Assembly (NCBI RefSeq): GCF_003284895.1
Contig: NZ_QMDV01000003.1
Location: forward strand, 188,501-252,500
Length of the DNA: 64,000 bases
DNA from: Pontibacter arcticus
Lineage (GTDB): Bacteria > Bacteroidota > Bacteroidia > Cytophagales > Hymenobacteraceae
Reading direction: 5' to 3'
Both the position numbers and the translations under genes were made by a program. Of the stretch, positions 16,882 through 24,691 are shown in pieces. The first letter of the stretch is position 1. Every line of letters starts with the position of its first letter. Below the pieces are notes generated by a model. The model worked only from the letters and a program-made list of their open reading frames with translations. It was not told the DNA's origin and did no database searches.

Positions 16882-18828
16882 CTATTTCAGCTCTACGGAA
16901 ACAATTCTATCGCCTACTTCAAGCTGGTGCACCACATCCATCCCGGTAACCACTTTCGCAAAAATAGTGTAGCGCCCATCTAGGTGCGGTGCCGGCGAGT
17001 GCGTGATAAACCATTGGTTGCTTTCGGTATCTTTTCCGGCGGAGGCCATGCCGAGGTAGCCTTCGCGGTAGTTTAAAGGCGCAAACTCAGAACGGATCGA
17101 ATAATCGGAGCTGCCCCAGCCATCGCCGCGCTTATCGCCGCCCTGCGCCACAAAGTTCGGTACTACCCGATGGAAGTATAGATCATTAAAAAAGCTCTTA
17201 TTTGTCAGCTCCACGAAATTTGCAACCGAGCCCGGCGCATCTTCTACAAAAAGCTGGATGGTGATATCGCCTTTTTCGGTACGGATAAGTGCCAGTTGGT
17301 TCGCAGCAATCGTTTTTACCAGTGCCCAGTCGATAGGGTGTGTAAAGGGATTTTGCGGAGCCGGACTTTCTTTTATGCCTGCTAAGTAATCAAGTGTTTT
17401 CTGGAGCTCAATGTTGGTTTCCATGTCGCGGGGCAATACCAGTTTCTGCTGGGCATCCTTCAGGAAAGTATCGTTCTGGAAACGGCTGCGCAGGTTCAGT
17501 TTCGGGTCCCGGATTGCGCTGGCCGCCATCCCTACCAGGGCTACATCGCCGCTTCCTACTGCCCGTTTAAAAATATCGGCAAAAGGCTGTTCTAAATTTC
17601 TGGGAAAATCGGTTTGCTGGCGCATCGTAATAATGGCTTCCATGCCGGCAGTGGCAATAACCGGTTGCTGGGTAGCAAACAATTCAGACGATATAAAGCC
17701 ATAGTTGGCAATATCTCCTGAAAGCGCTTTTAACAGGTGGGCTTTATCGTAAGGCAGGCGCGCATTGCGGTATTGTTCCTGATAGCGGCTGCTGAGGTAT
17801 GCTTTGTTCTGACTGTTGCGAAGTATGACCCAGATCATACCGCCCCGCACACGCGCATCCTGCACCGTAGAGAGCGCCTGCAACAAAGATTCTGGCGGGA
17901 TGCCAGCAGGGTTGGCCTGTAAAAATTCAGCCGTAGCCACCGCTGTATTTATGTTCGGGTCTTTAAGCGCCTGCAGCACGGCCGCCTCTATCTCCCTGAA
18001 AGGCAAACCAGCCATGGCACGTACTGCACTTAAACGTACCCGGTAATCGGGGTCGCGGGTAACAATTGCAGAAAGGATCTGGCTTTTAGCGGGTGCTTTT
18101 ACTTTCGCCATACTTTGTGCTACGGCCATTCTTACTTCTGCAGAGGCATCGGTGGTGGCAGCGGTTTGTAACTGGGCCAGGTAAGGGGTAAGATCCAGCT
18201 TCGGGCTTCGGGCTACAAAATGCGCAGCTGCCAGGCGTGCTTCCAACGGGTTGCTGGCCTGCAGCATGTTTATACTTTGCTCGATGGCCTGCGTGTTGTA
18301 TTGTTGCCTTAAACCTGCGCGGTAAAGCCCCCATGCCTGTCCTGCCAGGGCCGTTTGGTTAGGGGCTTCATACGTCCCGAGGTAGTTCATGCCGTTTGTG
18401 GTGGCAATTTTACCGAGTGCTTCGAGTAAGGCTGCCTGCACTACCGGACGCTTTTCGGATTTGATATGCTGTATAAGTCCTGCTTCGGACTTGCTGTCGC
18501 CGATCTGGCCGAGGGCATAAGCGGCAGCCAGGCGCACAGCGGTAGTTGTATCAGATAACAAACTTAAAAGTGGTGGAATAGCAAGGGTATCCTGCACAGA
18601 GGCAAAAGCGAGGGCCGCTTCTTTTCTATAAACCGCTTTGGAATCTTGTAAGTAGGGGAGCAGTTCGGCGGTCTTGCGTTCGTCCTGCAAAGTATAAATT
18701 GTAACAAGTCGTTGATCGGTAAATTTATTCTGGCCGGTGCTTAGGTTTTTACTTTTACTGGGAAACTGTAACTGCTGGCAAGCCACCAGACTGCAAACCG
18801 CACCTGCTATTAGAAATATTTTTTTCAT
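16882..18828 (-). CDS. Lipoprotein fusing HEAT repeats to a cyclophilin-type prolyl isomerase
   Basis: A 648-residue protein. The signal peptide ends in a lipobox with V-A-C at Cys17. Residues of about 40-480 are HEAT-like helical repeats (for example A-A-A-Y-A-L-G-Q-I-G-D and A-L-L-E-A-L-G-K-I-A). From about residue 500 there is a cyclophilin domain with F-F-N-D-L-Y-F-H-R-V-V-P-N-F-V-A-Q-G-G-D, then the family's S-N-Q-W-F-I-T-H and D-G-R-Y-T-I-F-A-K-V-V-x-G-M-D. The catalytic Arg of the F-H-R element is present. The HEAT solenoid probably holds client or partner proteins in the periplasm. The cyclophilin core is secure; the partner is unknown. Confidence 0.9.
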   Translation of the reverse strand: MKKIFLIAGAVCSLVACQQLQFPSKSKNLSTGQNKFTDQRLVTIYTLQDERKTAELLPYLQDSKAVYRKEAALAFASVQDTLAIPPLLSLLSDTTTAVRLAAAYALGQIGDSKSEAGLIQHIKSEKRPVVQAALLEALGKIATTNGMNYLGTYEAPNQTALAGQAWGLYRAGLRQQYNTQAIEQSINMLQASNPLEARLAAAHFVARSPKLDLTPYLAQLQTAATTDASAEVRMAVAQSMAKVKAPAKSQILSAIVTRDPDYRVRLSAVRAMAGLPFREIEAAVLQALKDPNINTAVATAEFLQANPAGIPPESLLQALSTVQDARVRGGMIWVILRNSQNKAYLSSRYQEQYRNARLPYDKAHLLKALSGDIANYGFISSELFATQQPVIATAGMEAIITMRQQTDFPRNLEQPFADIFKRAVGSGDVALVGMAASAIRDPKLNLRSRFQNDTFLKDAQQKLVLPRDMETNIELQKTLDYLAGIKESPAPQNPFTHPIDWALVKTIAANQLALIRTEKGDITIQLFVEDAPGSVANFVELTNKSFFNDLYFHRVVPNFVAQGGDKRGDGWGSSDYSIRSEFAPLNYREGYLGMASAGKDTESNQWFITHSPAPHLDGRYTIFAKVVTGMDVVHQLEVGDRIVSVELK

Positions 18829-19131
18829 AGAATAAAGCTGATTGAGCTGTCAAGATACTAATATCAAGAAATATTGTGCGCGGTAAAAAACAGAGGCTAA
18901 ACAAATTTTGAAAAGCTAAGTGAATTAACTAACTTGGAAAAACGTTAGACATAAGAGATGTACAAAACGCAGCGGGTTTAGTTTAAGCTAATTATTTCTT
19001 AAATAAACAGCATAATCCGGCATGAGTGTGCTATTTTGGACAGTTGCTGAAATAGTGTATAAAAAAAGATTTTATTAATTATTGATATAGTTCAATTCAG
19101 GTTATCAGGGTTTTTCTTTATTTTTTCCGCT
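18829..19131. other. Intergenic region, no gene seen
   Basis: An AT-rich divergent intergenic region between the HEAT-cyclophilin gene and the gene at 19132. It probably carries both promoters. I found no clear palindrome, RNA gene or small ORF. Confidence 0.5.
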
Positions 19132-19632
19132 ATGAGCAACAACCTTTTTTTAATGAAACAGCTGCAACGCAGCAAAGGATTGATTCTAACGTTTGGTGCG
19201 TTGCTGATAGCAGGTGGCCTTTTCGGGTTATTGTATTCTGTGTTGGCAACAAGCGAGCCAGAGATTGGGCAAATGGTAATCAGCGGGCTTATTATGTTGG
19301 CCGGGGTTACGGTTTTTGCCTTAGCCATTGATAAGTTACAGGCACAGCACGCCTCTTATTCTGTAACGCCTGAAATGATCCGTTTTAAAACCGATTTGCT
19401 GGCCAATGAGCGGGAAGTATACTGGGAAAACGTGATTGGTGTGCGCTTAACCAACCGTCTGGCTGAATTTGAATTGCTTTCATCGGAGCGTGTAATTATG
19501 CCTTTTGCCAAAACGGAGAAGCCGGATGCAGTCCTGAAATTTTCTAACTGCTTACGCAGGGCTGCCAGCGAACGTAGAATTCCGGTTAACGGCGTTGTGC
19601 TCAACGATCAGGCTGCCTACGCTTTCGCTTAA
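19132..19632 (+). CDS. Small membrane protein, unknown function
   Basis: A 166-residue protein not assigned to a named family. Residues of about 15-40 (L-I-L-T-F-G-A-L-L-I-A-G-G-L-F-G-L-L) and 48-66 (G-L-I-M-L-A-G-V-T-V-F-A-L-A) are two membrane helices. The C-terminal 95 residues are a soluble, strand-rich domain reminiscent of bacterial PH-like domains (Y-S-V-T-P-E-M-I-R-F-K-T, then V-Y-W-E-N-V-I-G-V-R-L). ATG at 19132 is the best start. It is probably an inner-membrane protein with a cytoplasmic domain. Function is unknown. Confidence 0.65.
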   Translation: MSNNLFLMKQLQRSKGLILTFGALLIAGGLFGLLYSVLATSEPEIGQMVISGLIMLAGVTVFALAIDKLQAQHASYSVTPEMIRFKTDLLANEREVYWENVIGVRLTNRLAEFELLSSERVIMPFAKTEKPDAVLKFSNCLRRAASERRIPVNGVVLNDQAAYAFA

Positions 19633-19964
19633 TTTATACTTTACACGCTTCCAGGTCACATTACATAACAAGGCCTGCACTCTTCTCTGCCAGTTATACT
19701 ATTGCCTTCCAACCGCTTATCTTTGATATTGCAGCTTCTTTTATACTTTCTAATTTTAGCAGACTGCTAAAATTAACTGTTGCCTGTACTTAAGCTGTCC
19801 GGCTTTTCCTGTTAAGGCTTCTTTCCAGAAGCTGTATGAGCAGAACACGCTCTGTTTTTTTATACTTTCTGAAGGCCCATCAACGCTCTGGCGCTCTACC
19901 TTTTTACTTAATTTTCTGGTATGGCAACAGAAGCTTTCAGACATTTGCAGTCTAATTTATTTCG
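19633..19964. other. Intergenic region with a perfect 25-base palindrome
   Basis: No gene is supported. It contains three copies of TATACTT (near 19636, 19742 and 19861) and the palindrome at 19751-19775. A T-tract after GAGC-AGAACAC-GCTC near 19850 may be a weak terminator. The MFS promoter should lie in its right half. Confidence 0.5.
19751..19775. promoter_or_regulatory. Perfect inverted repeat, candidate operator
   Basis: TAATTTTAGCAG (19751-19762), one central A, then CTGCTAAAATTA (19764-19775). Twelve-base perfect arms with a single central base cannot fold into a normal hairpin loop, which favours a dimeric protein binding site. It lies 189 bases upstream of the MFS gene. Confidence 0.55.
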
Positions 19965-21143
19965 ATGCCACAACAGAAGGTGCGGGTCTATGGAATTCAG
20001 TTCGGGCTGCTTTGCTTAAGCTACTTTCTTTTCTTCGCCAGTTTTAACATGATCATTCCGGAGCTGCCAGATTACCTGAGCAGCCTTGGCGGAGCCGACT
20101 ATAAAGGCCTGATCATTGCGTTATTTACCCTTACAGCTGGTTTATCAAGGCCTTTCAGCGGGCAATTAGCCGATAAATTAGGCCGGATTCCGGTGATGGT
20201 AGTAGGTGGCGCTGTTTGTGTGCTGGCTGGTTTCATTTATCCGATAACCGGTTCGGTAGCGGCTTTCCTGTTATTGCGTCTGCTGCATGGCTTTTCTACG
20301 GGCTTTACGCCAACGGGCACTTCGGCTTATGTAGCAGATATCATACCCCTGGATCGGCGCGGCGAGGCAGTGGGCATGCTGGGCCTGGCGGGCAGTTTAG
20401 GTATGGCGGCAGGTCCGGCGGTGGGCGGCGCAATTGCCAATCATTTTTCCCTGAACGCCATGTTTTATACTTCCTCGCTTTTCGCTTTTCTGTCGGTGGC
20501 GGTGGTGGCACGCATGCGCGAAACTGTAACGGAGCCGCAGCGCTTCCGGATGGGCTTGTTAAAGCTTTCGGGCAAAGATATTTTTGAACCGCGCGTGCTG
20601 GCACCTTCCATCGTTATGTTTTTTACGGTTATTTCGTTTGGAGGCATACTTACCGTAGTTCCGGATTTTAGCGAGTACCTGGGCATTAAAAACAAAGGGC
20701 TTTTCTTTACAAGTTATACCTTGGCTTCGCTGGCCATTCGTTTTATGGCAGGGCGGGTTTCGGATAAGTATGGGCGCGTAAATGTGCTGCGGGTAAGTGC
20801 GGTGGTGCTGATCATTTCGATGGTGTGGATGGGGCTTTGTACTTCGGCTACAGACCTGCTTATTGCGGCAGCACTTTTCGGAATTGCTTCCGGCATGAGC
20901 TCGCCAACCGTTTTCGCCTGGACCATAGACCTGAGCCACGAGGCGCACCGTGGCCGCGCGATGGCTACCATGTACATCGCCATGGAAGCAGGCATCGGGT
21001 TGGGCGCCTTAAGTTCCGGCTGGCTTTATAACAACAAACCCGAAAACTTTATACTTGTGTTCTGGGTAGGAGCGGCATGCGCACTGGTGTCGTTGCTGTA
21101 TTTGCTCTTTAAAGTAAAAGCTACACGATTCTCCGTTTCCTAA
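19965..21143 (+). CDS. MFS transporter
   Basis: A 392-residue transporter with twelve hydrophobic segments. The motif-A equivalent between helices 2 and 3 is G-Q-L-A-D-K-L-G-R-I-P, and its second-half counterpart is G-R-V-S-D-K-Y-G-R-V-N. The first loop F-N-M-I-I-P-E-L-P-D-Y-L and the sequence R-L-L-H-G-F-S-T-G-F-T-P-T-G resemble drug and small-molecule efflux members of the DHA1-type family. The substrate is unknown. A candidate operator lies upstream. A hairpin at 21148-21188 follows the stop codon. Confidence 0.85.
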   Translation: MPQQKVRVYGIQFGLLCLSYFLFFASFNMIIPELPDYLSSLGGADYKGLIIALFTLTAGLSRPFSGQLADKLGRIPVMVVGGAVCVLAGFIYPITGSVAAFLLLRLLHGFSTGFTPTGTSAYVADIIPLDRRGEAVGMLGLAGSLGMAAGPAVGGAIANHFSLNAMFYTSSLFAFLSVAVVARMRETVTEPQRFRMGLLKLSGKDIFEPRVLAPSIVMFFTVISFGGILTVVPDFSEYLGIKNKGLFFTSYTLASLAIRFMAGRVSDKYGRVNVLRVSAVVLIISMVWMGLCTSATDLLIAAALFGIASGMSSPTVFAWTIDLSHEAHRGRAMATMYIAMEAGIGLGALSSGWLYNNKPENFILVFWVGAACALVSLLYLLFKVKATRFSVS

Positions 21144-21469
21144 AGCCTGATCTGAGAAAATCATTCCTGGCCATTTTCCTCAGGATCAAAGTATAACGCC
21201 AGTTGTGCTGATAGCAGAAGTATAAATTGCTAACTTTTGAAAGTATAAGCTGTTTCAGAAAAACATACTTTGCTTTCACAGTAAGCGATGTTGTAAAGCA
21301 TACTAATAGTTACCCTTCTGACTTTTGCATAACGTAAAAATTGTTTTTATACTTGGCTGGATGCGCTTAGCGTTACTAACCTAACAAAACATGGCATTCT
21401 GAAGTATGGAGATTATATTTTAGAGCACGCTACCTGCATGCAAAGTCAAGTTATCAGAAAACTACCCCT
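21144..21469. other. Intergenic region dense in AAGTATA copies
   Basis: No gene is supported. It starts with the hairpin at 21148 and carries AAGTATA or TATACTT near 21189, 21219, 21240 and 21346, plus the CATACTT/AAGTATG variant near 21266 and 21402. The cysE promoter must lie here; no clear TAnnTTTG box was recognised. Confidence 0.5.
21148..21188 (+). terminator. Imperfect hairpin after the MFS gene
   Basis: TGATCTGAGAAAAT (21148) pairs with ATTTTCCTCAGGATCA (21173) apart from two bulged bases. It is terminator-like but lacks a T-tract. Confidence 0.45.
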
Positions 21470-22303
21470 ATGGAATCGGAATTTCTACAGCATTTATATG
21501 AGCAACATCGGCGGGCGCAGCACCAGGTATCTGCTTCTTCGCTCTGCGATTTAGCGGAGCGCGTACTGCAACTGCTATTTCCGCCGTTGGCCGATATGCG
21601 TTTCGATTCTGAGAAAGCGTTGGAAGTATATGCCCTCGGTTTAAAGAACGACCTGCTCCTGCTCCTGCTGAACCTGGAAGCTGTATTGCCTGCTCCGGCC
21701 ACAGAGCTTGCCCAGCAACTGATGGAAAAACTAGCGCCCATCCATACGTTACTGTTGCACGATGCGCAGGCTATTGCCGCCGGCGACCCGGCAGCACAAA
21801 GTGTAGAAGAAGTGATCCGGACGTACCCGGGTTTTAAGGCGGTTGCGTTTTACCGATTGGCGCACGAGTTTTACCGGTTGGGCATCCCTTTGCTGCCGCG
21901 CGTACTCTCAGAATATGCGCATGCTAAAACAGGCATCGACATCCATCCGGGCGCACAAATAGGTTCTCACTTCTGCATCGACCACGGCACAGGCATCGTG
22001 ATCGGCGAAACCACCCACATCGGGAATTATGTAAAAATATACCAGGGTGTTACACTGGGCGCTTTAAGCGTGGATAAAACAATGGCCAACATCAAGCGCC
22101 ATCCTACCATAGAGCATCATGTGGTAGTGTATGCCGGGGCCACGATCCTGGGCGGTAATACTGTGGTCGGGGCGCATAGTATCATCGGGGGCAACGTATG
22201 GCTTACAGAGAGCGTACCTCCTTATTCCAGAGTATACCACAACCCACAAATAAACGTAAGGCGATCTCCCGAGCCTGCGGATGCAATCAATTATTCTATT
22301 TAA
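21470..22303 (+). CDS. cysE: Serine O-acetyltransferase
   Basis: A 277-residue protein. The N-terminal 145 residues are helical, and the C-terminal half is a left-handed beta-helix of hexapeptide repeats. The diagnostic stretch [11 protein letters not shown] followed by [14 protein letters not shown] is complete, including the catalytic His/Asp region. It transfers acetyl from acetyl-CoA to serine, giving O-acetylserine. The long helical N-terminus is of the type found in Bacteroidota EpsC/CysE proteins. cysK follows 21 bases downstream, so the two make a cysteine operon. Confidence 0.95.
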   Translation: MESEFLQHLYEQHRRAQHQVSASSLCDLAERVLQLLFPPLADMRFDSEKALEVYALGLKNDLLLLLLNLEAVLPAPATELAQQLMEKLAPIHTLLLHDAQAIAAGDPAAQSVEEVIRTYPGFKAVAFYRLAHEFYRLGIPLLPRVLSEYAHAKTGIDIHPGAQIGSHFCIDHGTGIVIGETTHIGNYVKIYQGVTLGALSVDKTMANIKRHPTIEHHVVVYAGATILGGNTVVGAHSIIGGNVWLTESVPPYSRVYHNPQINVRRSPEPADAINYSI

Positions 22304-22324
22304 GTTAAAATCAAACGAACAGAT

Positions 22325-23242
22325 ATGAAAGCCAATTCAATACTCGAAACCATTGGGAACACGCCACACGTGCGTATAAACAGAATTTTTGGCGAAAAAG
22401 CAGAAGTATGGATGAAGCTGGAGCGTAGCAACCCCGGCGGAAGTATAAAAGACCGTATCGCCCTTTCTATGATCGAGGCTGCGGAAAGCAAAGGAATTCT
22501 GAAAAAAGACAGCGTTATAATAGAGCCGACATCAGGTAACACAGGCGTAGGCCTGGCCATGGTAGCCGCCGTAAAAGGGTACCAGGTCATACTCGTGATG
22601 CCCGAATCTATGTCGATTGAGCGCCGCAGGCTGATGATCGCATACGGTGCTAAACTGGAACTGACACCTCGCGAGAAAGGCATGAAAGGCGCCATTGAGC
22701 GTGCCCGCGAACTGGTAGCAGAACACGACAATGCCTGGATGCCGATGCAGTTCGATAACGAAGCCAACACGCAAATACACATCGATACCACAGCGCAGGA
22801 GATTCTGAAGGACTTCCCGGATGGGCTGGATTATATGATTACCGGCGTTGGTACCGGCGGACACATTACCGGCGTTGCCAAAGTCCTAAAAGCTAAATTC
22901 CCGAACCTGAAAGTATTTGCCGTTGAGCCTGCCGCATCTGCTGTGTTAAGCGGAGGCCAGCCGGGCCCGCACCCGATACAAGGCGTAGGAGCAGGGTTTA
23001 TACCAAGTATAATGGATACCACGTTGCTGGATGGGGTGATAAAGGTTCAGGCTGATGATGCGTTTGAATACACCCGGCGTGCTGCCCGCGAAGAAGGTAT
23101 TTTTGTAGGGATCTCGTCTGGCTCATCGTTGGCAGCGGTTGCTCAGAAGTTAGCGGAAGGCATTCCGGCAAATGCAAAAATCCTGACGTTTAACTACGAC
23201 ACTGGCGAACGCTATTTATCGGTAGAAGGATTGTTCGTGTAA
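22325..23242 (+). CDS. cysK: Cysteine synthase A
   Basis: A 305-residue PLP enzyme of the O-acetylserine sulfhydrylase family. The PLP-lysine is Lys42 in NPGGSIKDR, the substrate loop is T-S-G-N-T-G-V-G-L, and the phosphate-binding loop is [10 protein letters not shown]. The C-terminal S-S-G-S-S-L-A-A-V and [12 protein letters not shown] are also typical. It converts O-acetylserine and sulfide to cysteine. Translation is probably coupled to cysE. A strong terminator follows at 23291. Confidence 0.95.
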   Translation: MKANSILETIGNTPHVRINRIFGEKAEVWMKLERSNPGGSIKDRIALSMIEAAESKGILKKDSVIIEPTSGNTGVGLAMVAAVKGYQVILVMPESMSIERRRLMIAYGAKLELTPREKGMKGAIERARELVAEHDNAWMPMQFDNEANTQIHIDTTAQEILKDFPDGLDYMITGVGTGGHITGVAKVLKAKFPNLKVFAVEPAASAVLSGGQPGPHPIQGVGAGFIPSIMDTTLLDGVIKVQADDAFEYTRRAAREEGIFVGISSGSSLAAVAQKLAEGIPANAKILTFNYDTGERYLSVEGLFV

Positions 23243-23290
23243 AGTATAAAGCCAAAGTATAAATTAGCGTTTAACGCTAGAAGTTTCCAA

Positions 23291-23331
23291 AACAAAAAAG
23301 CCTGCAACATTTGGTTGCAGGCTTTTTTGTT
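23291..23331 (+). terminator. Terminator of the cysE-cysK operon
   Basis: Arms AACAAAAAAGCCTGCAAC (23291-23308) and GTTGCAGGCTTTTTTGTT (23314-23331) pair perfectly around a five-base loop, ending in a T-tract. Confidence 0.9.
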
Positions 23332-23348
23332 TAAAAGAAAGCCAAATT

Positions 23349-23430
23349 GGCTGCCCTTGTTGTGTGTTTTCACCAGCAAGCTTTAAGGCTTAACGTATAG
23401 TTGTCGGTGAAAACACCAACAACGGCGGCT
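23349..23430. repeat. Intergenic palindromic element, copy 2
   Basis: This is the reverse complement of the core at 15959-16035. It contains CCTTGTTGTGTGTTTTCACC and GTTGTCGGTGAAAACACC, each half being nearly self-complementary. As in copy 1, the core is flanked by inverted arms, here related to the GCCTGCAA...GCAGGC hairpins at 23299 and 23433, although the arm sequences differ between the copies. Confidence 0.8.
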
Positions 23431-23469
23431 AATGCCTGTAACATTCAATTGCAGGCATTTCTGTTTTGA

Positions 23470-23522
23470 TAAAGTATAAATTGTTGTATTCTAAAGTATA
23501 AATCACAACAATTTATACTTTA
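23470..23522 (-). terminator. Long hairpin built on inverted AAGTATA copies
   Basis: TAAAGTATAAATTGTTGT (23470-23487) and its exact complement (23505-23522) form an 18-base perfect stem with a 17-base loop that holds a third AAGTATA. The right arm overlaps the stop codon of the lipoprotein gene at 23520. Terminator activity is inferred. Confidence 0.6.
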
Positions 23523-24299
23523 ATCTCCGGCTACAAGGGCGGTCATCAGCCATTTGCCTTGCTTGTTTTTATTGAAGAGCGCACGATACCCAACAGGGCT
23601 GTACAGGTCACTTTTGTTTATATATCCTTTCTGCTGCCCGTCCGGCGACTCTACATACCACCATTCTTTTTCCGGCACATTGTCTTGCTGCGGGTATGAT
23701 CTGGCATAATCCACGCGAAGTATAACACGTGGCAACATGCATAAAGCGGTTGCATTAATGTCAGGTTCCTGCCTGAGGGGTGCGTTATCATTTATAACAG
23801 CGCTAAACGTAAAAGCATCCAGGGTATCGGGCCAGGCGCTGTAAACGTATGGCATTGCAAATGAGCGATTCGTTTTATCTTCTTTCAGATGTGTGCCGCC
23901 CAGTTGCAGCAGTTTATTTAAGAGCGGCCATACTTCCGAATTCTTGTTTTCGGGCTTCCACTTTTTTCTAAAAGCTTCGATTCCGCCACTTCCGTCAAAA
24001 CCTGTACTTATTTTCGGATCGAGGAGGTTAAGCAGATCTTCGGCTTCCTGCGTTTTAACAGCATTTTCCAATTCTCTCAGGTAAGTCTGCAGCGCGGGAT
24101 CGGTTATGTTTTGCTTGACAGGCGCAAAGTGCGGAGCCCGCGTCTGGCAGGTTGCTGGAATTGGCGGCGCAGCTATTGTCGTATCTGATTCTGTAGAATC
24201 ACTTAAAGCGATTTCGGTTTGCTGCAGCTCTGGTTCCCTGGCCGATTCGTTGCAGGAAGTAAAGGCGAGAAGTATAAAAAAGCAGGCTGTTTTTTTCAT
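23520..24299 (-). CDS. Lipoprotein with SH3-like domain
   Basis: A 259-residue protein with a signal peptide ending in F-T-S-C at Cys16. A Ser/Thr/Glu-rich linker of about 35 residues follows. The middle region is helical, and the C-terminal part (N-A-P-L-R-Q-E-P-D-I-N-A-T-A, then W-W-Y-V-E-S-P-D-G-Q-Q-K-G-Y-I) looks like a bacterial SH3 domain. SH3-type domains of this kind often bind peptidoglycan, but no partner is visible here. The function is unknown. Its stop codon lies inside an 18-base hairpin made of inverted AAGTATA copies. Confidence 0.65.
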   Translation of the reverse strand: MKKTACFFILLAFTSCNESAREPELQQTEIALSDSTESDTTIAAPPIPATCQTRAPHFAPVKQNITDPALQTYLRELENAVKTQEAEDLLNLLDPKISTGFDGSGGIEAFRKKWKPENKNSEVWPLLNKLLQLGGTHLKEDKTNRSFAMPYVYSAWPDTLDAFTFSAVINDNAPLRQEPDINATALCMLPRVILRVDYARSYPQQDNVPEKEWWYVESPDGQQKGYINKSDLYSPVGYRALFNKNKQGKWLMTALVAGD

Positions 24300-24469
24300 A
24301 GGTGTGCGTTATTAACGTAAGATGCTCCGTTTATACGCGACTCAGCAGAATTTATACTTGCTTATTTATACTTTACTGGACAATGAGTGTTAGATGTTTT
24401 TGAAATGCTTTCGGGTTGAATTTATACTTTGATAAAGCTACTTGTTAGGGAGAAAGGCCATAAAACAAA

Positions 24470-24494
24470 AAAGGCAACCGTTGTGGTTGCCTTT
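24470..24494 (-). terminator. Terminator of the tRNA-Ala gene
   Basis: AAAGGCAACC (24470-24479) pairs with GGTTGCCTTT (24485-24494). On the minus strand it is followed by a T-rich tract, directly after the tRNA 3' end. Confidence 0.8.
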
Positions 24495-24496
24495 CG

Positions 24497-24570
<74 letters not shown>

Positions 24571-24639
24571 GTAGGAATGATGCAAAAATAGAACAATTAT
24601 TCGGAATGCAAAAAGAGGCAAGAGAAATTAATAAAATAA

Positions 24640-24669
24640 AAAAGGGCGGGGAAATTTCCCCGCCCTTTT
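24640..24669 (-). terminator. Terminator of the TonB-dependent receptor gene
   Basis: AAAAGGGCGGGGAAA (24640-24654) and its perfect complement (24655-24669) form a GC-rich hairpin; a T-rich tract follows on the minus strand. Confidence 0.85.
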
Positions 24670-24691
24670 AAAGTATAAGTTGAAAAGCTTC

